In this document: positions 1 through 11,934 of the stretch, one piece after another
How positions within the stretch are numbered: position 1 is the first letter of the stretch
Layout: each line of letters opens with the position of its first letter
NCBI GenBank assembly: GCA_009760855.2
Contig: WPIO01000008.1
Location: forward strand, 5,426,001-5,490,000
Source: Cristatella mucedo
Taxonomy: Eukaryota; Bryozoa; Phylactolaemata; Cristatellidae
DNA: 64,000 bases
Direction of reading: 5' to 3'
Program-made: the position numbers and the translations under genes
Notes under the pieces: generated by a model
What the model was told of the DNA's origin: nothing
The model's input: only the letters and a program-made list of their open reading frames with translations
Databases searched by the model: none

Positions 1-505
1 TCAATTTGAGGTCCTTTCATTCTCTGGCTCCAGCCTACCTGTCCGATCTACTCCCCCACCAGGCTCAGCATCGTACTATTTACTTTGCTAAATCAAATCA
101 GTTTGCTAAACCTCTCGCGAACCTCAAATTCTATGAAGATTATGCATTAGTTCTTATACTCCCAGAGCCTAGAGCCAACTTTCGATTGACCTCATGACAT
201 CCTCAGACCGATCTAAATTTTAAAAGAAGCTAAACAAACAACGGTTTATCATAGCACTAAGAGTGTCCCTATGATTTGTGCTTTGTGTGTTTATGAGTGC
301 TGGCACATTGCATGCTGCCACTAACGATATTTACATTCTGAACCTGTGCATGTCACACCTAACCATTTTTTCTTGTTGATACTGAGCATTTTATCACTAT
401 TCATTCAATCATGGTTCCTTTACAGCATACCTAACGTGCCTAGAAAGGGATCAAGTTCGCTGAGGGCGCAATAGAAAGGTATTGCTATTACTATTATTAT
501 TATGG
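1..505 (+). mobile_element. LINE A copy, 3' end with (ATT)n tail
   Basis: Decayed C-terminal ORF2 ([20 protein letters not shown]) followed by the 3' UTR consensus (CTGTGCATGTCAC..., CCTAGAAAGGGATCAAGTTC, GAGGGCGC) and a TATTATTATT tail. LINE A is a CR1/L2-group non-LTR retrotransposon recurring many times in this window. Its left part is cut by the window edge. Confidence 0.8.
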
Positions 506-579
506 CATACCAGGCATCTTGATCCAAAACGCATATGTTGATCTTCAGAACAGCAGAATCCTCATTGCAATGGCACTTC

Positions 580-915
580 ATAGACCGGATGATATTTTCA
601 ATCCATAACGACCCAAAATACACAGCTGCCAAAGTTGAGTATCTTTAAAACAATGTAGCCGATATCGAGACCCGCATGTGATGGTTATGGACTTGTCGAG
701 TGAGTCTCCGGGGACGTAACCCAACTGAGCATTTGTGGGAAGAGGTCGAGCAATAGCTACGCCAGCTGGCCGTTCAAATGGCATTCGCCGGTGCACTTTT
801 TGAGCACTTTCAACGAGCCTGGGGTGGCGTAACGGCAGACGTTTGCAACCGACTAATCAGCTCCAGGCCTAGGCAGGTCCGAAAGGTCATTGCAAATAAG
901 AGAGGCGCAACGTCA
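580..915 (+). pseudogene. Tc1/mariner-like transposase remnant
   Basis: In more than one frame the text reads NDPKYTAAKVEYL, then NPTEHLWEEVEQ and FEHFQRAWGGVTADVCNRLI, SSRPRQVRKVIANKRGAT. These match the second catalytic Asp region (QDNDPKHTA), the HLWEE catalytic Glu and the C-terminus of Tc1-like transposases. The N-terminal DNA-binding part and first catalytic Asp are absent; stops interrupt the frame. It directly follows a LINE A tail. Confidence 0.75.
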
Positions 916-2480
916 GGTTCACTTAATAAATTTAGCACGATTCATGAGAATTGCAGGAACACGTCGCCTTTTCTATTTGCAACTAGTGCGTTTGCTTTTG
1001 GTGTGAGCAAGCTTCGATATTTACTCAACAAAAGGTAGATGAGTAGGCCGCCATCGCGGCGGTTGCCCCAGCCGTCCAAATACTTTCTCTGCGTCTGAGT
1101 CTATATATACTATCCTGTAACAGCTAGAAATCGCAGGATCACTGTACTGAATTTGAAAGCCGCCAAAGTAAGCAATTAGCAGCGACAAGGTTCAGCCGAA
1201 ACGACGCACCTCCCGTCCGGCCATCGCTAAGACTGATTGCCCCGGTCAGGTTCTTTGCCAATCGTGAAAGCATTTACATACGTATTTCAATAACGAGCTG
1301 ATCAAAAACCTGGTTATCACTAATTCATAATCAGTGCATAGTTCAAAGTTTATTTTAAACTACGAAAGTGCATACAGCCCTTATATCTGCAAATAAATGA
1401 ATAATTTCCCCCGTTCTTCGCAACGATACTCATCATTGCAGGACCATTGTAGTAGTGCTCTAAATATCTTGAAGGGCACACGCCAGGATGGCGCCGATGA
1501 CTTGTGGTTTTTGGACATGCAAGCACACTTGTATTTAAACTTCTGTACGTTGGCATATAGCATATTTAAAGGATGAATAAACTTGCCTTCGTACGTAAGT
1601 CTCTGACTCTACGTGCAAACTCAAGTAATACTCAAGAGTACTAAGATAGTGCAATGACGCTAAGTCCTGTAGTTAAGTCAGAGCAAGTTTTCTCCACTGA
1701 CGTTTATTCATAGGGTAGGTAACGAAAAGGACTTCATACTGATTTCCAGGCAACACTGATAACACTGGTCTGCATGCTGTCAGTTGTCTTGCATTTATTA
1801 TTATTTTCAAAGTATACGTCATAAATAATGATTATGATGCATTTTGTTTCGGCACTTCAGGTTTGGTAGATTTTGTTCGGCAAAGATTGGGTGCACACAA
1901 ACATTCCGCATTAGGGAATAAATATTGCGTAACATTAGGTTTACTTGTTACTGTCACTTAATTACTTGAATGTTGGGTCTTTTTTAGAACAGTTAGAATT
2001 TTTTTAAATCAATAGATATTTGTGAGTTACAATGCCAAGAGAGTGTAAGAATTCTCCGCATTCTTTTATTCTGCTGAGGGAGAATCTCGACGAACCGCGA
2101 AGCCGCGGCTACCAATTACAGCATTCATCCGCCAGTGCCGCTGCCACGCCCACTTCGGATGCCAACTCGGACATCAGGATAAGACATGGCCATCAAATAT
2201 GGTGTGCATGAACTAACAATTTTAGGCAATGGTATAAAGGTCAAATAAAATCCATGCCGTTTGGAGTATTGATAATTTAGAGAGAAACAACTGACCGCGC
2301 TTCGAGTTTTTATTTCTGCATCGCCATTGGGCAGGAATTAAGCAAGAATATTAAGCGTAAAATTAAATATCCAAATCTACCGTCAGCGATGCTACCTGTA
2401 CGGCACTGCGATGAGACTCGAGTTCCTGTTCCACCAGTTAAACTTGATGATGCATTAACTGCCGGTGATTTGAAGTTCAG
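916..2480. other. No gene recognised; one 85-bp shared repeat
   Basis: Only short frames are seen. 2170-2255 (GACATCAGGATAAGACATGG...) resembles 10362-10436, next to a LINE B fragment, so it is probably a piece of a dispersed repeat. A (GATTTT)n-like tract follows at 2482-2545. Confidence 0.4.
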
Positions 2481-2519
2481 TTTGATTCGATTTTGATTTT
2501 GTATTTGATTTTGTTTTGA

Positions 2520-3830
2520 TTTTGATTTCAGTTTGATTTGAGTTCAGATGAAGGTGACGTCAATGACAATTATGATGCTTTTGGGGTTCCAAAACCTAAA
2601 CTAATTCACGATCTGATCTTGATGACTTGCTGAGAGATGGTGACCTGCCCACAGAGTCGGCTGAACTCCTTGGTTCTAGATTAAAAGGGATTTTCTTGCG
2701 CCGCTACTACATTTTCATAGTACAAACATCTTGAAAAATATTTCTTCCCTACTTTTCGACGACGGATTCGCGAGTCTATTACAATAACGTCAAAGGTCTA
2801 GTTAACCAAATGGAAAAGTGTCATGATCCAACTGAGCGGAGAATCTTTATTGATTCGTCAAATTGCAGTTTAAAGAAAGTTTTGCTTCACACTGGAAACA
2901 AACTTTCCTCTTCACCGGCTGCACATTCTGCGCGAATTGAAGAGACTTACGGAAACATGAAAATACATCTCGATAAAATTGCACGTGATTGACACCAGTG
3001 GCAGATATGCTGCAATTTAAAGTTCGCTGCCCGTCTGCTTTGAGTACGAGGTGGCTACACAAAATATCTATTTTTTATGTCTGCAGGGTAGTTGGGGCTG
3101 ATGGTCTTCATTACCAAAAGAAAGATTGGCCAGAGAGAACACGTATGATGCCTGGGAGTGACAGAGTTCGACAACTTCTTCCTGTCGATAGCAAGAACAA
3201 GCTACTTCCACCCTTACACGTAAAGCTTAATCTTGTCGACATCGAGAAAAAGCTATTTCCTCCCTTACACATAAATCTTGGACTATTAAAGAACTATGTA
3301 AAGGCTCTGAACCAAGACGGCGATTCCTTTAAGCCCTTACAAGAACAGTTTCCTCAAATTAGTGAGGCAAACGTAAAAGTAGCATTTTTGTTTGTCCACG
3401 GATCAGAGAACTGTTTTAACACACACAGTTTACATACAAATAACTGGGTTAAAGTTGCATAAATATATTATATTTAAGTATGTTGTGGAGAACCTCTTCA
3501 GCAATTGTAAATGTGCTAAGTACGAGCCAATATTTGAGAAAATAATTGAACGCCACGCTCCACTTGGCAGCAAAATGACTGCTAAGATACAATTTATGAA
3601 CTCTCAACTTGACTATTTCCCGTCAAATCTAAGAACATTCAGCAAGCAGCAGGGTTAGGGATTCCATCGGGACATAGGTGACGTGGAGCGTAGATGTCAA
3701 GGTTACTGGAATGTTAATTGATGGCACATTACTTTTAGAATATGAAGAGCCACAATCCTGCTACTTATCGTAGCAGAAAGTTGAGGAAGAGGCAGTTTAA
3801 ATGAACATTTGACTAAATGAAGGAAGACTT
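2520..3830 (+). pseudogene. Decayed copy of a repetitive, unnamed metazoan protein family (LPPLHxxLGL type)
   Basis: Pieces in several frames read AFGVPKPKLIHDL, RRIFIDSSNCSLKKVLLHTG, KKDWPERTRMMPG, PPLHINLGLLKNYVKALNQD, EQFPQISEA, FVHGSENCF and SQLDYFPSNL. From memory, these match a protein family that occurs in many near-identical copies in some animal genomes (LPPLHIKLGLMKNFVKAL). It is therefore probably carried by a mobile element, which I cannot name. This copy is broken in several places. Confidence 0.6.
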
Positions 3831-4130
3831 ATCTATAAATTGTGCATAACCTAGAGGATATTGTAATTAACCGATAGTAAAGTTAAATGCCAGTTATAAA
3901 AATTCATGAAGTGCCAAGGCAAAACGATATACAGATTTTGAAAAAACAACTCAAAATTTACTTTAATCGCTTATTAGATTAAAAAACGATATATTATATC
4001 TTTAGTTCGCAGTCCAGTGTAATGATAGTGAGAGAATGAAAATTAGGAGCGCGGAATTAGCAGGGCAGCTAATATCATAAAAATGTTACTTTACTATAGT
4101 TGTATATCGCCTTCAAAGAACTGAATCGCT

Positions 4131-4266
<136 letters not shown>

Positions 4267-5814
4267 AGTCACTTTACGAATGCGGCAAAGAAAGCGTGAC
4301 CAAAGGTCAGTGGCAGCATGCAATATGTCTTAAAAGCAAAATATGTTTACACGTGACATGCTCAGGTTTAGCATAAAGATATGGTTATTGGCATCAGGCA
4401 CAGCCTCTGCATGCCTAAGCGCAAGCAAAGGACGAATCAAAAGGAATGCTGCGTAAAACAGGTGAGTTGGTAACTGCAATGAAACCGCATAAAGAAACCG
4501 CAGATGCAGACTCCACAGGTCTGGGCAATACCTAGAGGTGAGTGTCACTGGCAAAGTAGCCATAGCTTATGCTGCAGGGGTGCCGAATCACCAGTTCAAG
4601 AGGTGATTCATATGGGAAGAACACTTAAAGACCAAAGAAAATTTTGGAAATACTGCACCTAGAAGAGCTTCTCCAAGTGAGATCCGGCAGTCGCACTCTG
4701 TTGGTGCGTTTCATTTCCGGCATCTCCAGAACCTCAAACCATAAGGCGAAGTGCTGTTTACTGTCGCTCATGCAAAGCCTGAAAAGCGATGCTGTCAACC
4801 TCACACAAGTCGATTACGTGTGATTATATCTGCATTTGTGCAATTGTGCTGGCAAGTGGCAGCAGCAATTAAATCTGCTCTCGGGTATTTCCGATATGCT
4901 TGCCCAGTCGCAATCGGAAAGCCTGCTTTCATGAGACAGTCGAACAACGATTCATAGACTCGTACTCGCTGTCAAAGATACCATCAATATCGCCAACGTA
5001 ATCAACGGTTGTAGGATGGCTTTTTATTCAGCAGAGGTGAATTTGACGTTTTTAGTCATCGCTTAATCCTAAGGAAATGACAAACTCAAGAGACTTAATT
5101 ACAATAGATTAAGCATTTAGCTGCTATAATTCGATAGTGGTTTATGACTCAGACAACGTCTGTCTTGGCTTGCCGCCATCACAATGCATCATCATGCGGC
5201 GGACCCCCAAGCATTATTGATGGAGCTGAGTTTGAAACAGGTGTCTAAACGATGCCTGGTCGTTTTGACGCACTTCAGTCGAAGCCTTTGGCTAATGCTG
5301 CTGCTGCTGCTGAGTTCACCAAACTACTCCCTGCCTATCGAGCTCTCCACTGAATGACCTGCTCAATGGCCAGCTATCTGAGTCAGCCAATACCCGATCG
5401 CCTTCCTGGCGGCAAGCTAAAGCGAAGAACTGAAATAAATGAAGTAATGAGAAACGACAGCAAAAGCATGATCGTCGTCAGGAACGCTTGGAACCCCACT
5501 TCCGTACAGAGCTATTATCCGCGACCTCTTGCATTCTTTCCACACAGGGGCTCACATATTGACAAGTTTGGTGGAAGCTGGTCCATCAATAATTGTCGTT
5601 TGGTGTTGCTTGGTATTCTGACGGTTAATTTTTTAAAGCCACCTTTTTCCTTAATCAATCCAAAGCCACTAGAGGCGACTCGCGAACGGAAGCCTACTTC
5701 CACAAGTTGTGCTTTGCTATACCGACCAGAAAAATTGCAATGGGATAATGAAGCTACAGCTTCACTCGTCTCTAAAATTTGTGCACGATCAATGATGATT
5801 AAGTATAAGGAAGA

Positions 5815-6300
5815 TCAAGTTCTTACGCTGACCCACAAGGCCCGCCACGGCTTGGCTCCTTCGTACCTAGCTGAACTGCTGCACCAGTTTCAGCCTGTTC
5901 GCGCCCTCAGGTCCTGTGTGGACAACAAATTAGCTGTCCCATTCCTCCGCTTAAAGACAGTTGGCGACAGAAGCTTTAGCTCTGCAGGTCCTAGACTGTG
6001 GAACTCGCTTCCACAATTCTTACGCAACGACATCTACTCTCCAACTGCCGACTATGGCACATCTTTTTCAGCGGTTCTGAACTGCTACTTCTATGCTACT
6101 CACTACCTCAACTGCCCTCCTAACTCTGCTATGCTTCCCACTTTCTCTTTGTTGCGTGAGACGAAGTCTGTTGGCTACCGAATGCGTACCGAAAGCCGCT
6201 TAGGCTGTGAGTGTGCTATACAAAACTCTCCTGCGTAACACCCACATGGTCTTTTTGATCTTGTGGAGTTACTGACGGAGATGCATTACATTACATTAAC
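5815..6300 (+). mobile_element. LINE B copy, 3' end with ATTAC tail
   Basis: Open C-terminal ORF2: [60 protein letters not shown]. The 3' UTR CACCCACATGGTC...GGAGTTACTGACGGAGATGC ends in ATTACATTACATT. LINE B is a second CR1/L2-group family. The open frame upstream of 5815 belongs to the duplicated segment, not to the LINE. Confidence 0.85.
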
Positions 6301-7099
6301 ACGTTGCTGCAATACAACTTGAGCTTTGCCTTTCCAGCAGGGAAGTAAGGCTTGAGAAATCTCGGTGCAATGTCTTCAAGCTTGACCATGTGCAGGACTG
6401 TGGAGCAGATGTAAAGACCTACCATCGTCTTAATTTCTTCCGACCTTGCTGAAGTCTTTCACTGACGCCCAGCGTGCTCTAAATTTTGCAACGAAATTCT
6501 ATCTTTAGAGTCGGGAGTCTAAAGCCCGACGGAGCTAAGCGCCTAAGCCGACTCGAGATGCATTCAATTCGATCGCTTCAAATCCGTCAGTTTTTCCAGC
6601 TTTTTTCCAAACGGCCACTACGATGCTATTGCTGAAGAAGCCACGTGGTAGGAAGATGGCCAAACGCGACAGATGGTGAGGATCTCACTTAGTGAGTGCA
6701 CACATGCTTCGAACAGCAACGATAGCAGTAGTGGCGTCATGCCAGGCCAAGAGCTAAGTAGATAAAGTTTTGCTTTATCTAGTGAACACAGAATAAGCAT
6801 GCAGATAGCGAGTCGATCGTCGAGAGAACTCACCAAGCGTGCTCAGCACTACAGCACAACGTCATCAGTAACCACACAATGTTTTCATTGCTGGTGCTAA
6901 GGAGCATTTTCAACGACGCAAACGCTCAAAATACCCAAGGACTTCTAGCTCAAGAATCAGCCAATCGCAGACGTGCACGCAGGGTTTCGCCTTTACTGCT
7001 ATTTACGCCAACTTACCATAGTCATTCTTTGGGCTCTATAACCGGGGCTATCCATTTTTTAAATGGCTGCATCAAGTTTGAGTAGAAGAGATTACACGC

Positions 7100-9420
7100 A
7101 TAGAATAATAATAATGCACTTGTAAAAGTACCCTCACAGAACTCAATCTCTTTCTAGGTGCTTTACATTTGCCGGAAAGGGAAACGCGATTGAATGGTGA
7201 ATAATATCATGCTTTATAAACAACATGAATAACATGGTTAGGGGTGACATGCACAGGGTCAGCATGCAAGTGTGGTTAGCGGCGGCCCGTGCAGAATATC
7301 TGCAGTACCCTTTGCTCAGAGTCTCGCTTTCCAGTAATAAATTGACCATTCATAAGACGATCTCATCAGTTTCACAGCCAAGTGTATCACGACGGCCGGA
7401 TTATAGCAGACGGCCTGAAATTTTCAAAGAGCTCATTGGGTGGCTATTGGAATCCTCACAGGCACCTAACAAATTTGCTAAAGGTATACTGTTTTAGCAA
7501 TCAGATTTGCCATTTTTAATGATCGGATCTTACGGGCTTCCTCGAGATTCCTTTCGTCAGCGTGTATCCCATTTCTTTGAACAGCTTTAGAGAAGAAGGA
7601 AAATCAAGGACGAATCACTTGGATCCACTAAATGCTGTCCTAAATAGGTGGGTTTATAAGTTTTTCTTAAATGGGGTCAAGTCAGGGAATGTTCTGACGC
7701 AAGTCGGGGAGGAGTTCCAGGCATTGGGAGCATACGAATTAAATGCACGGTATCCAAAGAATTTAAGGTTTGTACTCGGTATTGGTAGAGTTTTGGATTC
7801 CGAAAAGCGGGTGGTACGATGCTTGGCCTGGTGGGTGAGTGGATCTGAGAAATAGGCTGGATCCAAAGAATGAAGTGACCTAAAAGTGAGCGACAATACC
7901 TTGAAGTCATTCCGTTGCTTGACTGGTAGCCAGTGCATGTCGGCGAGAAGTGGTGTGATGTGGCAACTTCGACGCTCACGACAGACAAGCCTAGCTGCGG
8001 AGTTTTGCACCAGCTGCAATCGCATGATTGAACATTCCGGTAGGCCAGCAAGCAGTGAGTTACAGAAATCAAGACAGGATGTCACAAATACATGGAACAA
8101 CTTAGGCGTGGTATCCTTATCTAAACAAGCCCGAATTTTAGCAATGTTATATAGCTGAAAGTAGGGAGACTTGATTGTGGAGCTGATGAGGTCGTCTAAC
8201 GAGAGGTCACTTTGGAACATGACACTTAGATTTCGAGCTAATTCCATAGGAGATATGCTGGCTGAGCCAATTTTGAGCATTAGCCTTTTTAATCTCTGAA
8301 TCACACTGGATTTGCCCATGACTAGTAAGTTAGTTTAATCATCTTTTAGTTTTAGAAAATTTGCTGCAATCCATGTGCGGATGTCATCAATTCATGCAGC
8401 AAGTGAGTTGAGAGAATTTGAAGTGCTTGAAGGCTGGGAGGGATCAAAGCAAAGGTACAACTAAGTGTCATCCCCATAGAAGTGAAAGCCTAGATTGTGC
8501 TTGACAATCACATCAGCAAGAGGTAGAGTATAAACCGTGAAAGAACCGGACCTAGTACGGAACCTTGAGGTACCTCATATTTTAGAGGTACTTTGAATGG
8601 TCTTTGTCCATTCACGTTAATACTCTGGAGTCTCCCACTGAGATAGGACCAGAACCACTGCAGAGCAGTGCCAGTGGTGTCCAGGCGAAATGAGAGGCGC
8701 TCTAGAAGAACTCAGCTATCAATAGTATCATAGCTATATCTATATCAATAGCTGCCGAATGATCGAGCAAAATAAGCAGAGACACTCTACCTATGTCCGC
8801 ATTCCTAAGCAGGTCGTTGTACCCGAATCAATGCTGATTCTGTTAGGGGATCAGCTCTAAAGCCAGACTGGAACTTACAAGCAAGGTTTGAAGTTTCAAA
8901 ATATGAGTTCGGCTGGTCCGCCATGACTTGTTCCAGTGTCTTTGATAGAAAAGGTAGAAGGGAGACTGGGCGGTAGTTGCTTGCTCAAGTTCTCTTGGTC
9001 GAGTGTCGCTTTCTTGAGAAGTGGCCTGACTACTACTTTTTTGAAAGGTGCTGTGACATGACCTGAGGCTAATAACATATTAATTATGTTAGTTATGCAT
9101 TGCAGTAGCAGATTAATGCAACGTAAGAGTAGGACAGTGGGAATAGGGTTCAAAGGATTTGTGGTCTATTTTGATTGGGATACAAACTTCAGGACGAGAT
9201 CACTGGTGACCTGCCTAAATGTAGACATTGAGGTGCAGCCAGAGATTGGGGAACAGCATTCTAGTGGGGATGTTGTCATCACAGGGATGGACTCCCTGAT
9301 CTTGTATATCTTCTGTACAAGGAGTCGAGAGAAGCAATCGGCTAGATCATCACAAGGATCATCAGGAAAGAAGCTAATCTGGGAGCGGTTGAGGAGAACG
9401 TATCATGCTGCTCCTGCAGA
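7100..9420 (-). mobile_element. LINE A copy, 5' truncated, ~2.3 kb
   Basis: Reading leftwards from 9420 there is an inter-domain part, the fingers region (HVTAPFKKVVVRPLLKKATL), degenerate palm, then [33 protein letters not shown] and the 3' UTR with AATAATAAT at 7107. A foreign ~300-base stretch (7290-7598) interrupts the 3' UTR. Several frameshifts and stops. The other duplication arm has the empty site near 43,290. Confidence 0.85.
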
Positions 9421-10084
9421 AAGGCTTCTTTAGAATATAACCAGTGCATCGATTTATTGATTCTCTCACTCAACTGTAGGTCTCTTTAGTGTCATGCTGA
9501 GCTTACCTATATAAAATACTTCCTAATCAGGCCTCTGTTTCAGCAACCGTTTCTCTTACTCTTACTGACTTAATTGTGCTGCTATACACATTATATCTCA
9601 CGGAGAGCCTGCATTTTGTTCCAAAGCTGCCAAAGATTAACATATGAGCCCTCTATTCAACGGTATTAAAAAAAAGCACAATTCCTCTTACCATTCTTCT
9701 TGGAATGTGCCCTATCTGAGTGAATTTTTCACTGTGTTCTTGTTCGTGCTGAAATTTTGAACTGTATAACCAATCAGCTGCTTCATCTTCAGCATGTGCA
9801 GTGAGTCTTCTTAAAAAAGCGTTCAAAATTGAGGCAGCTGTCAAAGATGACACCTCTATTTTGAGCAGACGGTGACAGTTCCACAGCAGCATAACCTATT
9901 ACAAGAGCAAAGTCTTCTAATCCAGCCACATGCCTTGAGCGTCATACGAGTTGCACATAGGTTTTATGTTTCATTTTTGTTTAGTTTATGAAGATTTGAC
10001 GACATCCAGGATCGAACGACTGCAAGGCAAGCCTCGAGTTTTCAGGCTGCAGCAGATTCAGACGGTTTTTAATGAGAACTGCAT

Positions 10085-10230
10085 CTTTTTTGTGAGATGA
10101 AGTCTGTTGGCTACCGAACGTGTACCGAAAGTCGCTTAGGCTGTGAGTGCTCAATTAAAAACTGTCCTGCGTAGCACCCACATACTCTCTGTAGCTTTAT
10201 GGAGTTACAGACAAAGATACACATGTACAT
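10085..10230 (+). mobile_element. LINE B 3' end fragment
   Basis: GAGATGAAGTCTGTTGGCTA, CGCTTAGGCTGTGAG, CACCCACAT, GGAGTTACAGAC and a tail with ACATGTACATAC; only the last ~145 bases of the family. Confidence 0.75.
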
Positions 10231-10231
10231 A

Positions 10232-10436
10232 CAAAAGTCACGGCTAATTTGTTGTCCACAGAGGACCTGAAGGCAGGAGGAGGCTGAAACTGGTGCAGCA
10301 GTTCAGCTAGGTATGGAGGAGCTAAGCCGTGGAGGACCTTGTGGTTCAGTACGAGATCAGGATAAGAAATTGCCATCAAATATGGTGTACTTGAACTAAA
10401 AATTGTAGGCAATAGTTTCAAGGTTAAATCAAATCA
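10232..10436 (-). mobile_element. LINE B internal fragment, inverted against its neighbour
   Basis: On the minus strand: NHKVLHGLAPPYLAELLHQF, then FRSSVDNKLAV. It abuts the tail of the plus-strand fragment, so the two converge. No tail of its own. Its outer end (10362-10436) matches 2170-2255. Confidence 0.65.
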
Positions 10437-10879
10437 AATAAAAAAAAGAACAATTTGGCGATTGTTGGTTAAGATCTCTGAAGCAAATTCAGGCGTTTTA
10501 ATTATCGGTTTAGTAAGGGCTGCTCTGAAAAAATGAGGTACAATCTCTTTTTCCAAAGAAGCATTTCATCTGAGTCATGGCTGGGCTAAGGTCAACTGCC
10601 TGTGAAGATCGCAGTGTGGCTGGTATAGTGTCTTCATGCGACGAGCTATTTTTTTTTTTACTTTGCTTGATTAACATTCCCACATTGCATATTGAAATCT
10701 CTTAACGAAGGTCTTATATTATGATTTCACAATTGCTTTAGTCGGGTGAGGCTCTTGGGAGGCGTGAATGCGAGGAATTTCTATAATAAAGAAGGCTGAA
10801 AGGTTTTCGCCCGAGCCCGTAGTATCTGGGCAGTGAGACCTCTAAGAATTGGCAAGCAATTATTCCACCATCTTGTTAA

Positions 10880-11890
10880 TATCTTTTAGTCCAACAGGCA
10901 GGACTTCAGCGTCCGAGTGAAAAAAATGCCCGGCTTTCGAAGCTTGTGGCTGGAGACTCGAAGGAACAATTTGAAACTCGCGGAACTTTTGGAACCTGCC
11001 GGCAGAAGAACGTCATGTGATCCAGACTTATAAAAGCTGGGTTCTGGCCGGCGCATTTCACGGCACATTCTTTCCAGAATTTTTTTTAAATAGAACGAAA
11101 TCTCGTAGACTCTGTCCACAGACAGAATATAGGAGGACGCGTACTCGTCAAGGGCACTCCTCACTGTTATGTTCACTGCATTGGTGTGGTTATTGATTGT
11201 GTCTGTAAAATCTAGGTGCACATCGAGAAGGCATGCACTGCAGATAGATTTAAATAATTTCTGTAGGTCAATTCCTTTTAACTATCGTCGATGGAATAAT
11301 TTAACATTACTCTGCACCTACATCAGAGCAGGAACTGTGAACAAGACTGAGCAATGATCCGAGCTAGTTACCAGGCAAACGACGAAGTCAGTGAGGCAGA
11401 AGGTTTTGGGGATAACGACATCTAGGATCGGGCCACCTATATATGTGAGCAGAATGATTGCATTGATAGTTGAAACCGGAGTTCTCAAGACCGGCAATAA
11501 AGCAGCCCACCTGGCTGTTGCTGGGGTTGTCAATGTGAATGATACAGTTTGCTGCAGAATCCACAAATATTTGTCTCGCACACAAATATTTTAGTTAAGA
11601 ACTCCGAAAATCCTCTATTAACAAGGTTAGACAGCCAGAAGGAGGTTGATAGATCGCAACGGTGAGAGGCTTGGTCATAGATGGGGACCTGATAACAACT
11701 GATTCAAGCGATGGTCAGAGTAAAAGCCTCGTGTGTTATAGCTAAACGGCTCGTGAGCAGCGATAGCAACCCAGCCAACATCCTTGCCATATGGACTGAA
11801 GAATGAGCATGGACTGAAACAATGAGAACCTACTTTGCATATGCCAAAAGGTGGCGTGATCATATGGTTTGATGTAGCATGCACAGTCCT
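10880..11890 (-). pseudogene. LINE endonuclease-region remnant
   Basis: On the minus strand: YGKDVGWVAIAAHEPFSY (start of an APE-type endonuclease, cf. GGGVAI), then HIDNPSNSQVGCFIAGLENS GFNYQ with HSAHIY (cf. F..LL...GL.Q.V..PTH), then HTNAVNITVRSALDEYAS (cf. the inter-domain region). The order fits a LINE ORF2 N-terminal half. Family A or B cannot be told because no other copy here reaches this far 5'. Confidence 0.6.
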
Positions 11891-11934
11891 ACCGGATGGC
11901 CTTCAGGTAAAATAGCATCCCAGGAACCTTTTAA

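Larger units (their letters stand above)
4750..9850. repeat. Segmental duplication, arm 1 (partner 38.8-43.7 kb)
   Basis: Matched stretches include 4785-5080 with 38815-38870 and 40100-40900, 5165-5660 with 40965-41480, 6540-6970 with 42300-42740, and 6990-7100 plus 9405-9830 with 43190-43730. They share strings such as CTTTCATGAGACAG, GACAAGTTTGGTGGAAGC versus GATAAGTTTGGTGGAAGC, and AAGATGGCCAAACGCG. Divergence is substantial (many substitutions and small indels). Each arm has LINE insertions the other lacks. Confidence 0.75.

Noticed and set aside
5354-6238. 294-codon frame considered as one protein
   Set aside because: Its first half is duplicated-arm sequence, open by chance and broken in the other arm; only the part after ~5815 is LINE B coding.
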